From positions 237,501 to 301,500 of the forward strand of contig JASJOG010000243.1 of NCBI GenBank assembly GCA_030142905.1: a stretch of 64,000 nucleotides of DNA, read 5' to 3'. The translations under genes and the position numbers were made by a program. Within the stretch, counting starts at the first letter, position 1. Each line of letters begins with the position of its first letter. Below the pieces are notes generated by a model. That model made no database searches. It worked only from the letters and a program-made list of their open reading frames with translations, and was not told the origin of the DNA. Source of the DNA: Heliopora coerulea. Taxonomy: Eukaryota; Cnidaria; Anthozoa; Scleralcyonacea; Helioporidae. Below, one piece after another: positions 1 to 17,700 of the stretch.

Positions 1-1
1 C

Positions 2-115
2 TACCATCATGAATTATATGAAAGATTTTCACTTATATGTATACCACTTACTGGGGAAGGTAAAACTCCAGAAGAAGAGGATTTACTGAATATCCCAGTC
101 ATCTACAACAAGTAA
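2..115 (+). CDS. 3' end of an unidentified protein-coding gene (partial)
   Basis: An open frame enters from the left edge at base 2 and runs 37 codons to a TAA at 113-115. The peptide is acidic and protein-like, containing PLTGEGKTPEEEDLLNIPV close to its end, with no low complexity. Being open right from the edge and ending just before AT-rich non-coding DNA, it looks like the last exon of a + strand gene whose body lies outside the window. AATAAA motifs downstream, for example near 608, could end the transcript. I do not recognise the family. Chance openness over 37 codons is possible, so confidence is moderate. Confidence 0.5.
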   Translation, partial: YHHELYERFSLICIPLTGEGKTPEEEDLLNIPVIYNK

Positions 116-604
116 AGTCAAGATTAAATCACAGAACAATGGAAAGAGGACTACCTCCCTCTAAAAGCCTGCCTGCATACCACCAAACCGCAGTTCTGTC
201 CTCTACTGCAAGCAGATGCAACCTTCAAAAAGCTTCCAGGGTGGTCTTTACAAAAAATTTTTATTAGTGGTGTAAGTTTTTTTTACCAAAGTTGATGATT
301 GATGACCATGGAGAAAGATTGCTTCTAAAACACATGTTAAATGCAAAGCAGATTCATCATTTCTAAAAAGACCATAAAATAATATTGATTACAAAGTTGT
401 ATGGACTAACAGCAGACAGTAAAAATAACCTTTCGACTTATTCCAGTGTGATGAAGATGTCTAAGTTTTGAGTTCACAATGTTATATATTAATTAAATGG
501 TTACACAAAGACAAAAAGTGACCTGACATGTTGCAATGGAAATATTGTTGATACAAATACCCTTAGACTGATGATATTTTCAGAGCAAAGAAACATTAGT
601 TGGT

Positions 605-3088
605 TTAATAAATACTTTTACTTAGTCTGTATGCCTTTATTTTGTGATTTGTGTTTGGCAAAAATATTTCTCCTATGGTTAAGACTCCCACCTGTGATCT
701 AAAATGTTGATCTCTTAAATTAATTAACTGTACTAAAAGGATAGCAACTTAAACATTAATTTTAACCAAAATCCTTTGTAAGTGGAAAACTTTGCATACA
801 GCTGAGTTATAAGCAGATAAAGTTTCAGAAAGACTAAATTTGGTAAGAAGAAAGCTCTGACCAACATAATTCTTACAAACATAAATTATTGAGCTCATTT
901 TGTGTTTGAAGCAAAAATAAAATCAGCTGTACTTAAATGGAGAATTACAGTATGATGATTGTTTTCAGACTTGTCAACTGAAATCCAATACAAGTAGGTG
1001 TATCTGTAATCCTTTTATTTAGTCCTTTACCTGGATATATCAAAACCACCACTATCAAGAACTTGTTTCTGTAACTGAAAATAGTTATCATACAAATTAG
1101 CCCTTTCCTTCATAATAAAGGAAGAAGGTAAGGAACACTTAGTTTCATTCTCACTTCATAAAAAAACTATGATGATTATTCCAGTATTTCTCAGGTAAAA
1201 CATACAAGAAACCTGTGTCAAATGACTTAAATCAATAAAGTACACTCAGTCTGTATTATCACCAAATTTTTGGTCTTGTTACTTTATTGACACATATCTT
1301 GTTTTTTACAAGATGTTTATTATTTGATAATGTTTTCCATTATGTTTTGTCTTACACAGTATTTCTTTAAACTGTCAACTTTCAATATTGGCAGTGTAAA
1401 TTTTTCAAATCCAATTAGAGATTCTTATTTTAAATTATACTGTTTAGTGTGAAGTTTCACATTATTATTTTTAAAGTAAATAAATTAATCACAGCACATT
1501 AAGTAATTAAACCTTTACAATTATAATACATTTAGGATTTGTAAAGTCTAGTACCAAAAAATATTGAAGTCTCTCTTTTTTAATTTAACCATAAACACTG
1601 ACCTCTTTTACTGTCTTGGAAAGTTCTTCTAAAAGTTTCAATTTTGTTTTTTGCATCTTTAAATGCGTATTTCCTAAAACGAACAATGTATAAATAGAAT
1701 AATAGTACTACCACAAAACAAAAGAACAAGGTACTGACATTTCAATTGCAAACCCTAAATCTGAATAAAATATGAGGTAAAATTGAAAACACTTGACTTT
1801 ATATAGTGTGTTTGAAAATGGTGGGAGATAAATGTAACCAGTCAAATGAGTGGGAGGTAAACAAGATGATTATGAAGATGGACAGTCACTCGCTTTTAAT
1901 TTTTCTACTTTGCTAAGAATGGTCTATACAACATTCCACCTTTTGATAATAGTAATTACCATAATTATTATTATTTTCTTCTCTATCAAGTTACTTTATA
2001 TACCTTCATGTCTCAGATGGTTAGAAACTGCAATAGAAACTACTTGATTTTGAAATGTAATAACTTGGCCCACAGTAAAAACTAAAGTTATGACTTTCAA
2101 TCATTAAATAACTTCTGATAATTATTATACATTTTTCCAAACTCTTGATCTTGATTGATCAAAAAGTTTGTGAGGATTCTTTGTATCTGCAGTTTTAATC
2201 ATATAATCTACTAAAATTGTGTGAAAAGCAGCTCATCATACTTGTGTTGAGGGGACACCATGACTGAGTTATCTGAATGAAAAACAACTTATTACACTTG
2301 TCCAGAGGTGAGGCCAAAGAAGCTCTTGGAATTATGTAAGCTAAGGTAACACAAATGAAACTCTTTTGACAGTTGTTATCTGTGATGAAGGGATTTTCTT
2401 TCACATTCATCAAGTAAGTTTATACATATGAAGTCTAAACAGTTTGAAATACAAAACAATGGTAACTCTGAATATTGTCAGCATGTTTCTTTTGTTGACT
2501 AGGTTTAATGATTTCAGAACCAACCTGAACACACATAATAAAACAATTATTGCATGAGGCTTTTTGATATCAACAATCATGAAGATTTATTTTGTACGAC
2601 TCAGCCTTAAGCTCACACTACAGTCTCATTCAATAACGGTTTATAATTATGTTTCATTAAGTATGAGAATATATCCTCGATCAAAAGACGTTATTGAACA
2701 CGTACCCAACGACTAGGCCTCTCACCAATAATATACCATGGAAAAATCGCGTCAAGGTTTCATAACCCTGCTCAAAACTCGTCTTTCTAACGGCCAGAAC
2801 CAATAAAAATCACTCTAGCGTTTTAATTCAGAGTAAGGTGACTCAGAATACCAGTTTCATTTAGCTAAGAAACTTTCCATTTTCTGTCAAGATCTTGAAA
2901 CTCAAGGTCAATGCCAATATGGCTGATTAAAATGAAAATGAAAGAGTATGCACTATCATTAACTATTCCGAGTCTCATGAATGACGAAGACAAAAACGAA
3001 AACTGAAAAATAAATTTATGAATTTATTAAATAATTGTGAACATATTTGGGAATTTAACTTACCAGATTTCTTCCATCCTATCAACAT
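605..3088 (-). CDS. Candidate small coiled-coil protein gene, four exons, 77 aa
   Basis: Four - strand segments join in phase with GT/AG borders: 3064-3088 (ATG), 1603-1673, 1031-1074 and 605-698 (TAA). Donors are gtaagt, gtcagt and gtaaag; acceptors are ttttag, tttcag and ttttag. The second and third exons join into a lysine- and leucine-rich helix (KLKLLEELSKTVKE followed by LQKQVLDSGG) with heptad-like spacing, suggesting a short coiled coil. I do not recognise the family. The protein is very short and the last exon is less convincing than the first three. An alternative reading of exons 1-2 (peptide RMEEIWKYAFKDAKN) is also open but cannot continue into exon 3. The gene would converge on the + strand gene at the left edge. 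Confidence 0.4.
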
Positions 3089-3099
3089 TGCTGCGATGT

Positions 3100-4737
3100 G
3101 ACTCACTTAAATCATTATTTTCACATCGTGGATATCTTCTTTATATTTCTTAACGTCCACAAGTCTTTAAATCCTTTGGAATTAATTCAATGTTCATAAC
3201 CTTCGCTCGTGTTGGTCCGCCATTATTATATACTCCAGGTGACAAGAAGAACATTGAGGGTGATGGATGGATCACTGCACTATATTTACATACGTTTCAC
3301 AAAGTAATCAACTCTTTCAGTATAACCTGGCTTTCGAGTTTTGTTTTCGCCAACTCCAGACGATTTTATGAAGTACAGGAAGGTGAACTATCGACAAATA
3401 GGCAAGCTGAAGGCAGAACTTTTGATCTTGCTTATCTCTTTCATTACCAATGGGCACCTTTATTTTGGGGGCAACTGCCAGGGGGGGAGTGAGCATAGCC
3501 CCGAAAATTCAAGGCCGCTCCGCGGTCCCCCCCAAACAGGTTAAATAATGTAATGTATAAAGTTTTAAAAGTAATTTGGGTGAGGAATTAAACTTTTCCT
3601 GAGTTTTACCCAGTCATCTTTGCACTGTTGGTCTGATCTGCGAGTTTAAGTCAGTGGCCTACATCTTTTTTTTACAAATCTTTCTGTTTCATATTTATCG
3701 AGAATATGCCCAACCACAGTGCTGTAGAACATCTGTAAGGCCCTGAAAATCCATTCCCTTATCCTGTATAGCCTAATTTTTTCATTCAATAAAACTTTTT
3801 AGTCTTTATGGGCTGATGACTGGAGCACAGCAAGTAAGGGGTACAGAGGGAATGTGTTTTTGCCAGACTAAAATGCAGCAAGTGTAGTTGATAATGATTT
3901 TAAGTTCTATATATCCTGATAGTTTGTCACTTAGTCATTGTTCAAGTACGTAATAAGTAAAAATCGGATTTATTCAGATCGTGACTGTAAAAAGGTTTAA
4001 GGGAAAACCTTTCCATGTATCATGTAATTTGAGAAGTTTTATCTTTATGATATAATCTAGTGGATTGCCAATAAAGAGAACAAACCTTTCTCTAAATATA
4101 CAGTAAATATAACTTAGTAATGCTTTGAAAACTTCAAGCAAAGTTCTTTTAAACAAGGCCTCAAATTTTTAACCTTTTTTTTAATTCACACATCTACAAG
4201 GAAAAGTTACATACTTCAATCAACAGAATGCTACAATTAAAAACTATTGACCTTATGGACTCTTTGCATCTCATCTCAAAATGACCCATCTAGATAACCA
4301 CTTCCATCCAAGCTTACCTCCAGTAACTAACACTAGTAATTAGTTACAAAACAGGAAATTAGAAGTATTAATCATCTTGGTCTAACTATGTCTTGAATAT
4401 ATTAATACTCTGCTCATCTATAACCAGCAAATACATACGAAACCATGACAAACTTTCAAGAGATAATGAATTGCTTTCATCAGCACAAAAATTGTCTGAG
4501 CTATGTTCAAAGAGTGGAAACTTAAAATGACGTTCCAGTTGTGATGCTCTCCATTCTTCAAACCATTAATGGTAGACAATATTTAGTTCAAATAAGGCAA
4601 CAACCCTGAGAGTTACTGATAAGTCAATTCTCATTTAATTTATTTTAACTGTCTTGTGAGCACTCTTAAATAAACATTCAGGGAGCCAAAGTCTTTTCCT
4701 CGTAATTTCACAAGCAGTAAAACTCTCCAGCTTAGTC
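3100..4737. other. Intergenic, repeat-derived DNA between the small gene and PDE6D
   Basis: Around 3320-3540 there is a GC-richer patch with poly-G/poly-C stretches and the motif ccagacgatttta. The same motif recurs in other copies of a dispersed repeat in this window (about 6490-6590, 18165-18260 and 24060-24165). The open frames at 3190-3544 lie inside this repeat and look like chance. The rest is AT-rich with no gene seen; part of it should be the 3' UTR of PDE6D. Confidence 0.45.
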
Positions 4738-9160
<4,423 letters not shown>

Positions 9161-9727
9161 GGCCACTACAGCTAAATAAGTTCCATGAAACGAGCAAAAA
9201 ACCGACCAAAACACCAGAAAACTTGTTGCTTTTCGAACCCGTTAAATGTTCGGCTATGAAACGTTGGACACACAAGATTCTATGGGATGTTGGAGGATAA
9301 CTGGTAAAAACTGTTCCGTACTCGGTATCCCCAACTTCATCTGACAAGCTTACACCGGACTGCGAACGCATTGTTGAATAGTTGTATAGGCGTTGAACTA
9401 TTTAGCTGTAAAAAGCAACAGGCGTCTTCAACGCTGGTATCAGATTCAGTGGCGGTTTTACAAATTTAAAAAAAAATATTGTATGGAAGTAGAGGTTATA
9501 TACATCTTCCTACTGTTTTCCAAATGTCAATACTTTCCACATATTCCTAAAGTATTACGCAATTGTCTCCAAAAGACTGGGGTCAAATGCAGGCTCAGGT
9601 ATTGACTTTAAGTCATCGAAGTTTTAAAACAATTGAATATTTCAAAAATTTCCGGTGGTTCAGAGTATCCTGTTTTGCTTACTATATGAAGTTAAGGAGA
9701 CTGGCTTTTCTAGTAACTTCGTTCTTA

Positions 9728-9919
9728 GGGGCGCAACCAGGAATTTCGAGGGGCAGGGATAAGATGGTACCACCAAGGTAGCCTCGGGACGACTTTATTT
9801 TGAGCGAAGTAGATCTACGTGGCCTTGGAGAATGAGGGTAAAAAGCAGCCAATAACAAGGTACATGTAAGACCACCCATAAAAAGGGCAGGGTCACGACC
9901 CCACCTCTAATTGCGCCCC
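9728..9919. mobile_element. Small MITE-like element with GGGGCGCAA termini
   Basis: GGGGCGCAA at 9728-9736 is matched by its inverted copy TTGCGCCCC at 9911-9919. The interior is GC-richer than its surroundings and non-coding. It sits in the gap between the PDE6D start (9160) and the PGD 3' end (11730). Confidence 0.5.
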
Positions 9920-10127
9920 AGGTTCAAGATGTACCAAGGAAATTTTTTTTGCTAGCGCATTGGGGTTAACTTTTTGTTTAACATCGTAATTTCCAGTGTT
10001 CAATATATCGGATACCCATCAACAAAAGAACAAATCAGGCAACAAAGCAAAAACAGAGACAACAAATAACTAAAGAAAAAATTCAGGCTTTTGGATGTCA
10101 TTTTGAAAATATTTGTCGCTACTTGTT

Positions 10128-10304
10128 CAGGGACGGCGGAGCGGAATTACGAGTGGGGGGGCTTGAGATAAAAATACAGCATTTTGTATTTTTCCCTGGG
10201 AAATTGCACAACAAGTGTTTTAAAGCGTAGTTGTTTCAACATTACATTTGGGAAAATGTAGGGGGGCTACAGCCCCTGCAGCCCTCCCGGCTCCGCCGTC
10301 CCTG
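10128..10304. mobile_element. MITE with perfect 15 bp TIRs and a 5 bp target-site duplication
   Basis: CAGGGACGGCGGAGC at 10128-10142 is matched exactly by its inverted copy at 10290-10304. The pentamer ttgtt flanks both sides (10123-10127 and 10305-10309). At 177 bp it has no coding capacity, so an autonomous relative must have moved it. Confidence 0.8.
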
Positions 10305-10309
10305 TTGTT

Positions 10310-11729
10310 GTTGTATTAGGCAATACCAGAAGTTGTCATATACGACGCACCGGAAATGAATCTGGGTTGGAATGTAAATATGTCTATCGAGCGCATGGCT
10401 TGCTATTAAAAGGTTGTTGAGTTGTTTTAATTCGAGTACCTAAAATGAATTGTGTCCTACAAATAATATGACACTTTTCACAGAAACTGGGTCATTACTC
10501 AAAGCAAGACGTACTATGATACTACAGTAAAACACAGTATCTCTTGTTTTACATATTGCTTCAAAATTGCATTTATGTAGTCTATGATCCTATTCTACCG
10601 GTGGCAAGGGCCACTACTTGTTTGGTGCTCAACTGTTACAAGGGACTGCGCTCTCACGCCATTTCTAATCTAGTTCTAAAAACTCTGAAAAAAAATATCC
10701 AGCAAATTAGAAATGTCTTTATTTTTACAAAAAATGTTAACATTTCAAGACACAGCAGACAGGTACAGACAGACAGACAGACAGTAATTTTCCACCCAGA
10801 AAACAGACACAAGTAGACTGAAATGCCGGCTGATACCGATAGTTATCTAGTATGACAGATGGTCTGATAGAAAGTTATGCGGAGGAACAAATATAAAAAT
10901 AAAAATAAATATAATATCAAACACACACACCAGTACCTACATCTACATATCTACATAAAATAGAGGATATATAGAGCGCTGGGTAGGCTACGTAAAAAGC
11001 AAACCACCGAAACTGAATGCAGAGAAATCCAAACGTCTCGAGTGAATTACTCTTCGTCAGACAGTGAAACGTAAATTAGAAGCTACATCAGATTTTACTA
11101 CTTAAAAAGTCGTAAAAAAAAAAGTATTCAAATGTGAAAAACAGTAAAACAAGGCAATTAACTTGCATCTTGTTAATTAAAGCAAAGAAAACCAAAACAA
11201 TGCGTCTTTATTAGTACTGGTTAACTTCATCTAGCTATAACCAAGCTGTCCTCTCTAGAGGTCCAGTAAGGACTACCCCCCATGGCCCCAGTGTTACTAC
11301 AGGAGGAAAACAGAGTACCCGGAGAAAATCTACGTTTGATTGCACCGAACAGGAAGAAGTCCTTGTCACACGTGTGTGGTAACTTTGATCAGACAAATGC
11401 AAGAGTCGAACCCAGGTCACTGAAGTAAGAAACACGTGCACAACCACTTGTGCATCATCCCCCACTAGCAGAAAAACCCGACCACTTCCTAACCACCCAC
11501 TAACTATATGCACACAACAAGAGAAAAAAAGACTTCTTGCTAACTTCAACACTAAAATATACGACGCTAACGACTCTTCGATCATTCGATAGGATTTAAT
11601 AAATTTGAGGTTGAAAGATGAAGATTAGTTCATTGTCGGTGAGCTGGCTATTCGCTAGGCTACAAATTTTAGTTCCCTCTCGAACTAGATTTAATACTTG
11701 AATGTCATATCCGCGGATAAGGGGAATAT
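10310..11729. other. Intergenic region downstream of PGD with repeat remnants
   Basis: It includes a short (CAGA)n run near 10760-10790. At about 11260-11480 a stretch resembles the 3' region of a LINE or similar element, with cggagaaaatctacg and gagtcgaacccaggtca, motifs often seen in dispersed retroelement tails. Open frames here (for example 11235-11585) look like shadows of that repeat. The PGD 3' UTR should occupy the right end. No gene was seen. Confidence 0.4.
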
Positions 11730-14700
11730 TCAAGCGTTGTATGTACTTGACGAGACATTTCCACCATGTCCTGTCCAATTGGTGTGAACAAATTTGCCCG
11801 GAGCAGAGAGAAGCTCGTAGGTGTGAGCTCCAAAGTAATCACGTTGAGCCTGTGAAGTGAAAATGAGACTTTGAATTTCAATTGTGTTTTTCGAAGCACG
11901 GGAAAGGACAGAAAAGGATTTGATGGAAGGTACAGGAAGGACGGGGACAGTAGAGGATACAAAAGAAAAGGAAACGCGGGGAAAGAAATGGAAACGGTCG
12001 AAAAGAAAGGAAAGAAAAAGAATAGGAAGAAAAGAAAAGGATAGGACAGGAACAAAAACAATGGTAAAGGTAAAGAGAGTAACGGAAAAGGAAAGGCAGA
12101 AAATGAAAGGAAAGGAGAGGAAACAAAATAAAACGAACGAAAAAGGGACGAAAATTATTGCAAGGGATAAGAAAGGATCTGAGGGGATCTGAGAAGCGAG
12201 GAAAGATCAGGATAGGTAAAAAAAAGAAAATCATAGGTAAAAGAAATGGTAGGATAATGGAATGGAATGAAAATTAATTTCAAAACAAAAAAAAATCGAT
12301 AATTTAAAAACGAAGGTCTCAAATACAAACTTATTTATTAAAAAAAACTAAAAAAGCAAAAAAACAAAAGAAACAAAAACAGGCACGGTAAAGAAAGGGA
12401 AAACTACAACCGAAGACAAACCTGAATAAGATTTGCGGGAAGACTTTCAGATCTAAGAATAAAAGGCACAATTCGTCAAACTGGTGAGCGAAAACGATCT
12501 TTTATACACAAAATAACACGAAACACGTTTCCCGGCACGACAACTCTCAGTAACAATTGACACCGGACTTTTCCTCACAAATTATTAACGAGTTTGAGAA
12601 GTGGTTTTCATAAACAAGTTCGAAACTACTCTTCATTTACCTGTAACCATCGTAAAATGCCAAAGCTGAACTGAACGTGGGAGTTGGAATACCCAATGTC
12701 ACCGCAGTAGCCACAACCTTCCTCCAGGAATCCTATATAAAAAGCGTTCTCCTGCATTTATCTTTATTAATGATACACTTTGGTCATATTCAGGACGATG
12801 ACTGGTCAAAAACTTTGAGAGAATTCTCAACATCTGCACTTCAAGTCGTATTAACCGCTTGGATGATCATGTTCTGAGTCCACGATGCTATTATCTATCG
12901 GCATTATCTGTGTAAGCAAAACGCCGCAGATGAAGTGTTCGGCTTGAGCAAGGCAAGCTGTTTGCCCGGCGACGTTTTTCAAGTTGAGACAATGCAGGCG
13001 CGGATTTTGAGGGGAGCGTAAGGGGCGAACGCTCCCGTTTTGCGCATACGTGTCAGTTTACATACTCTAGACGCAGACAGTTGTCTGTAATAATGGAAAC
13101 AGTTATCTAACTTCAGTTACTAAAACACATTTTTTGCAATCGCAACCGGGAATACTCTCTGGCAGGTAAAGGCAGATCAACGAGAATTGCGAAAAATATA
13201 AAGGTGATTGTCATGATGCATTGATGATCATTGTCTGCGGCCAAAATAACATTCTGCTCTTGGATATATTATAAAAATATTGACTTGTGCTTCATTTTTC
13301 GTAAAGAATTGTGTTATTTATGACTTGGTATTTCCTTAAAATCTCCCTTAAAACTATCTCCGAAAAGCTAGAAATAGCATTTCAGATACCTAGGAACTCA
13401 AAAATTTTCGGGGGAGCATGCCCCCAGACCCCCTAGAAATTTCTCACGCCTTCGGCGCTCGTCTTCACGCCCCCCATTTCTGAAATCCTGGGTCCGCACC
13501 TGCAATGCTATAGCACCACACCCCGTAAGACAATTGGTACATTACCTGGCATTTTTCAATAGCTTTCTTGAAGAAATCGTCCAGAAGTAAGTTCTTGAGA
13601 TTACTATCTTTGTCAAAAGCTTCTTTGATGTTTCCCAAGAACACACTGAAATTTAGGAACACAAAGCGTACATTTGTCCGATGGCTAGTGACGGCAGCTA
13701 GGAACTACCTATTGAAACTTGTTGAAACGAAACAGTAAACGACCGCATCGTTAAGTAACCAGGGGTTCAGACTGAACCAGAAATACAATGTATTTACCTG
13801 CCTTAAGTCTACATGCAGGCCCAAGTTATGGCTTGTTTCCTGTTAAACCGCTACCTTACGGTGAATTACGATGGATTCTTTGTGACAGACATTTGTTAAC
13901 GTTGGTGACATATGAAAGCTGGCAATCTTTAGTTCTGGTTTGTTTGTCATTTAAAAGCAACGTTACAGTTAAGAAATACCGGGAAACAAACCGGTTCAAT
14001 TTCGTTTAAACAACTGGGTAAGAACCTCATATGCAATCGTGATTAAATAAATTGACCGACTAACTGACCAGTTGGCCGGCAGGTTGCTCGATTGACTGAT
14101 TGACGGACCAACTGACAGTGATTGATTGATTGGTTGATTGACTGAATGACTGATCGGTTGATTGGTTGATCTATTGGTTGATTGATCGGTTGGTTGATTG
14201 ATTGATTGGTTATTTGATTAACTGGTTGGTTGATTGGTTGGTTGATTTATTGGTTGATTAATTGACTAATTGGCTGACTGGTTGACCGACTGATTGACTA
14301 ATTGATTGATTGATTGATTAATTGGTTGATTGATTGATTAATTGGTTGATTGATTGATTGGTTTACTGATTGACTGATTGACTAATTGACTGACTGGTTG
14401 ACTGACTGATTGACTAATTGATTGATTGATTAATTGGTTGATTGATTGACGAACAGACTGAAAGTGATTAAGTGATTGACTGACGGACAAACTCTCACCT
14501 GCGAATGATACAGCCTCCCCGCCACATCATAGCAATGCCACCATAATTCAGATTCCAGTCATACTGTCGGGCTGCTTCTCTTAGAAGCATAAATCCTTGT
14601 GCGTAGGACACAATCTTGGATGCATACAAAGCCTACGCGGGAAAACTCGGTGGTTTGGTTAAACAGAAGACTTTTGCATACGCATACGGCATGGCATGGA

Positions 14701-17700
14701 AAGGTACAATATGGTAAGGTATGGTATAGTTGTACGGTAGTATGGTATATGTTTTGTTTTGGTATGGTCAAGTATGGCATACACTATGGTACGTACCAGT
14801 ACGGCATGGTAGGTATCAGTACAGCATGGTATGGAATAGTATGGAATAGTATGGAATAGTATGGTTTGGTATAGTATGGTATTGCATGGTAAGGTACACC
14901 ATGCACAAAAGGGACAAATGTCACCAAGTCTTTCCTTGGTATTCCACCATCTTAGGCAAGGACTGAAAACGTGGAATGATATGGTATAGTATGGTATATG
15001 TGATGGTCATAGGTACTGTTTATGGTACGATATTGCGTAATATATGGCACTGCATCGCACGGCATACAACTGTATCGTACCGTAGATACGTCACTTGAAG
15101 GATGAGGGCACCGTATGGCAACATTCAGTGAACACATAGTACAAAGTTTGTAACAAGTTAGTGGGTAACGGCGCCACCAGTTAAAATGGGTAGATTTTAT
15201 GGATAAATATTTACTTACCTTTCTTACGTGTTCGATAAATTCTTTCTTATCACCTGAATATTTTGTAACAGCTGGTCCTTTAAGCTGTTTACTCGCTTCA
15301 ACACGTTCGTCCTTCAGAGCTGATAAACATCGTGCAAACACTGCTTCACCTAAATTAAAACAAAAATGTGGATATTCTTAGACTTTGGAATGAATCCTGA
15401 ATTACCAAAAGAGGACAAGTAATGTAAGCGAGGAAGTTGAAGAAGGATTTGTTCTTAACATTTCTCCCACGAAATGTTAGGCAAACCGTGGTCGAGGAAG
15501 TAGACATTATTTCAGTTTAACTGAGACGGAACACTAACTGTGCTTCGTGGTAACAATTCATGAACCGTATTGTAAATTTGACAACCGTCAATAAATTTCA
15601 GACATCTTACCGATCAATGTTACTGGTATTCCCTTGTCTAAGGCAGAGATAGCGGTCCACTTGCCTGTTCCTTTCTGGAAAAGACCAAGTATCAATTCCC
15701 TAACTAAGCTTACGACAAGACACAAACTTCACACAATACAGGCAAACAAAACCAAAAACAAAAGAAAATCCCGACTTTTCAACAGCAGCATTGTAACGAG
15801 CCAGAGGCATATGGAAGCAAAACAAACCGGAGAAGCAATGTTCATTTGACTCACAAACCGCTGTCACCCACGGTCTTTCTTAAAGCCGCAAGGTAATTAT
15901 TAAGGTAATTCCTGACAGTAACACCACAAGAACAACTCGCTCGACTTTCGTTTGGCTTACCTGCCCAGCAGAGTCTCGAATCTTCGTCACCAATGCTTTA
16001 CCATCGGTATCTTTAAAAGCCAAAACGTCTCTGGTGATTTCGATGAGAAAAGAGTCCAGTTCTCCTTTGTTCCAGTCGTCTAAGATCTAAAAAACAAAAA
16101 CCAACAGTTTTACAGTCACATTTTTATTCTTTACGATGTCAACAAATGATCAAATCGGAGATTACCTTCACCTTACTTCAAGACTTCCCTCAGAAAAAAT
16201 GTTAAAGGTTAAAAACTACCTACAGTGAAGTTATAGAAATTGGGGAACTGAGGCTGGGGGATAATATAGCCATCGTTCATAAGCCATAAATTAGATATAA
16301 ATTATTATGCAATGAAGTAGAAAAAATAATTCGAAAAATCGTTATCTTGGAACTTGATTTTCAACAAAACGCAAGAATAAAACAGTAATTGTGGTAACAT
16401 TTCGATTTTATTTTAGGTTTAACACTCAAACCAAATAACTAACAAACTCGTTTGAAGCGATTTTGATAGCAGAACTATTAAAAACTGATGTCCTTCACGA
16501 AAATTTTTGGAAAAGTTGAAGTAACTAATGACAAACCTTGCTTATTTCATCTTCAGACATGCCCAATGCATCTTTCATCAAGTGGTACGCTTCACAAATG
16601 ACCTAAAAAAAATACATGAAATTCTTTGCTAACTTTCAGAAACGAGATAGTTGAACAGTGTCAGGTGTGCTCGTATAAATGTTCCTGTTGGAGAGCTTAA
16701 CTCTTTGCTGCATACAACAAATTATATCAATACAAAAAATGAAACAAACAAACTAACAAGCAAAAAACCCAACAAAATAGAACAAACAACAAAATGAAAG
16801 TGTAAAAATGAACAAAAAATTTTAAAGACACATTAAAGATCAAGGAACCGGAATTCTTGGATCACGAACAACAACCATAAGAACAGGTATACTATATTGT
16901 ACAATAAAAAGGTCGAGTACTGTAACAGGCGTTTTTGAATCTTTAACGGAGGATTCCTTCAATAGAGTTTGCAATGCAGATAAACATGATGAATAAATTG
17001 AAATCCCAAGACAGACCTTTAGACGTGCTATCAGCAAAGTAAACAACAAACTTGAGTAACGGGTGTTGACGCCCTAGCTTTCAACGTAGGCTTTAGAACG
17101 TGAAAACACTCTCCATGACCTCGGTGGAGAATACAACTTTTTCAATATTCACTTTTGGACAAAAAAAAATTCTATTAAGAGAAAATGCCACCGTTGAACT
17201 GGTAGGACCTGTGGCTTTAGCCCTTTATTACTGTACCCATAACATACTTGCATATCGCCATACTCTATTCCATTGTGAACCATCTTGACATAATGACCAG
17301 CGCCATCTTCACCAACCTACAACAGATGAGGTTGCAAATGGACTTACATCACTTTGCCTGGTGGCAGTTTAGTGGCTCCAGAGAAATCGCTGACCAGTTA
17401 CTGGGTTGGGTAAATTAAGCTTAAGATTGCCTAACTGGCTATCAATCAGGGTCCATTTCCAGCTGACAACTTTAGGAAGTAAAATAGAAAGCAAAACTCT
17501 GAAAAACAACATCTTGCAAACTTAAGTTTTAAGTGAGAACAAGACGAATGTAAACAATAGTATTTTAACCTTATTTCAAAGTGTTTCTTACGTTTGCAAG
17601 ATGTTTGTCTAAGTTTGCTACTTACTCTATAAACTGTGCTAGACTTCCATAACTTGAACATTAAATCAAGTGGTAAATTTTATGGTTAAACGTGCACAGT

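Noticed and set aside
11705..12234. Phe/Leu-rich frames (-) and Lys/Arg/Glu-rich frame (+)
   Set aside because: The satellite in the PGD intron produces them; one frame merely overlaps the last PGD exon out of phase.
14043..14476. CRISPR-like regular repeats
   Set aside because: Continuous tetramers with no spacers, in a eukaryotic intron.
14952..15341. 129-residue - strand frame, and similar ones at 13465-13662 and 18831-19019
   Set aside because: These are PGD exons read through into introns; the splice-bounded parts are annotated under PGD.
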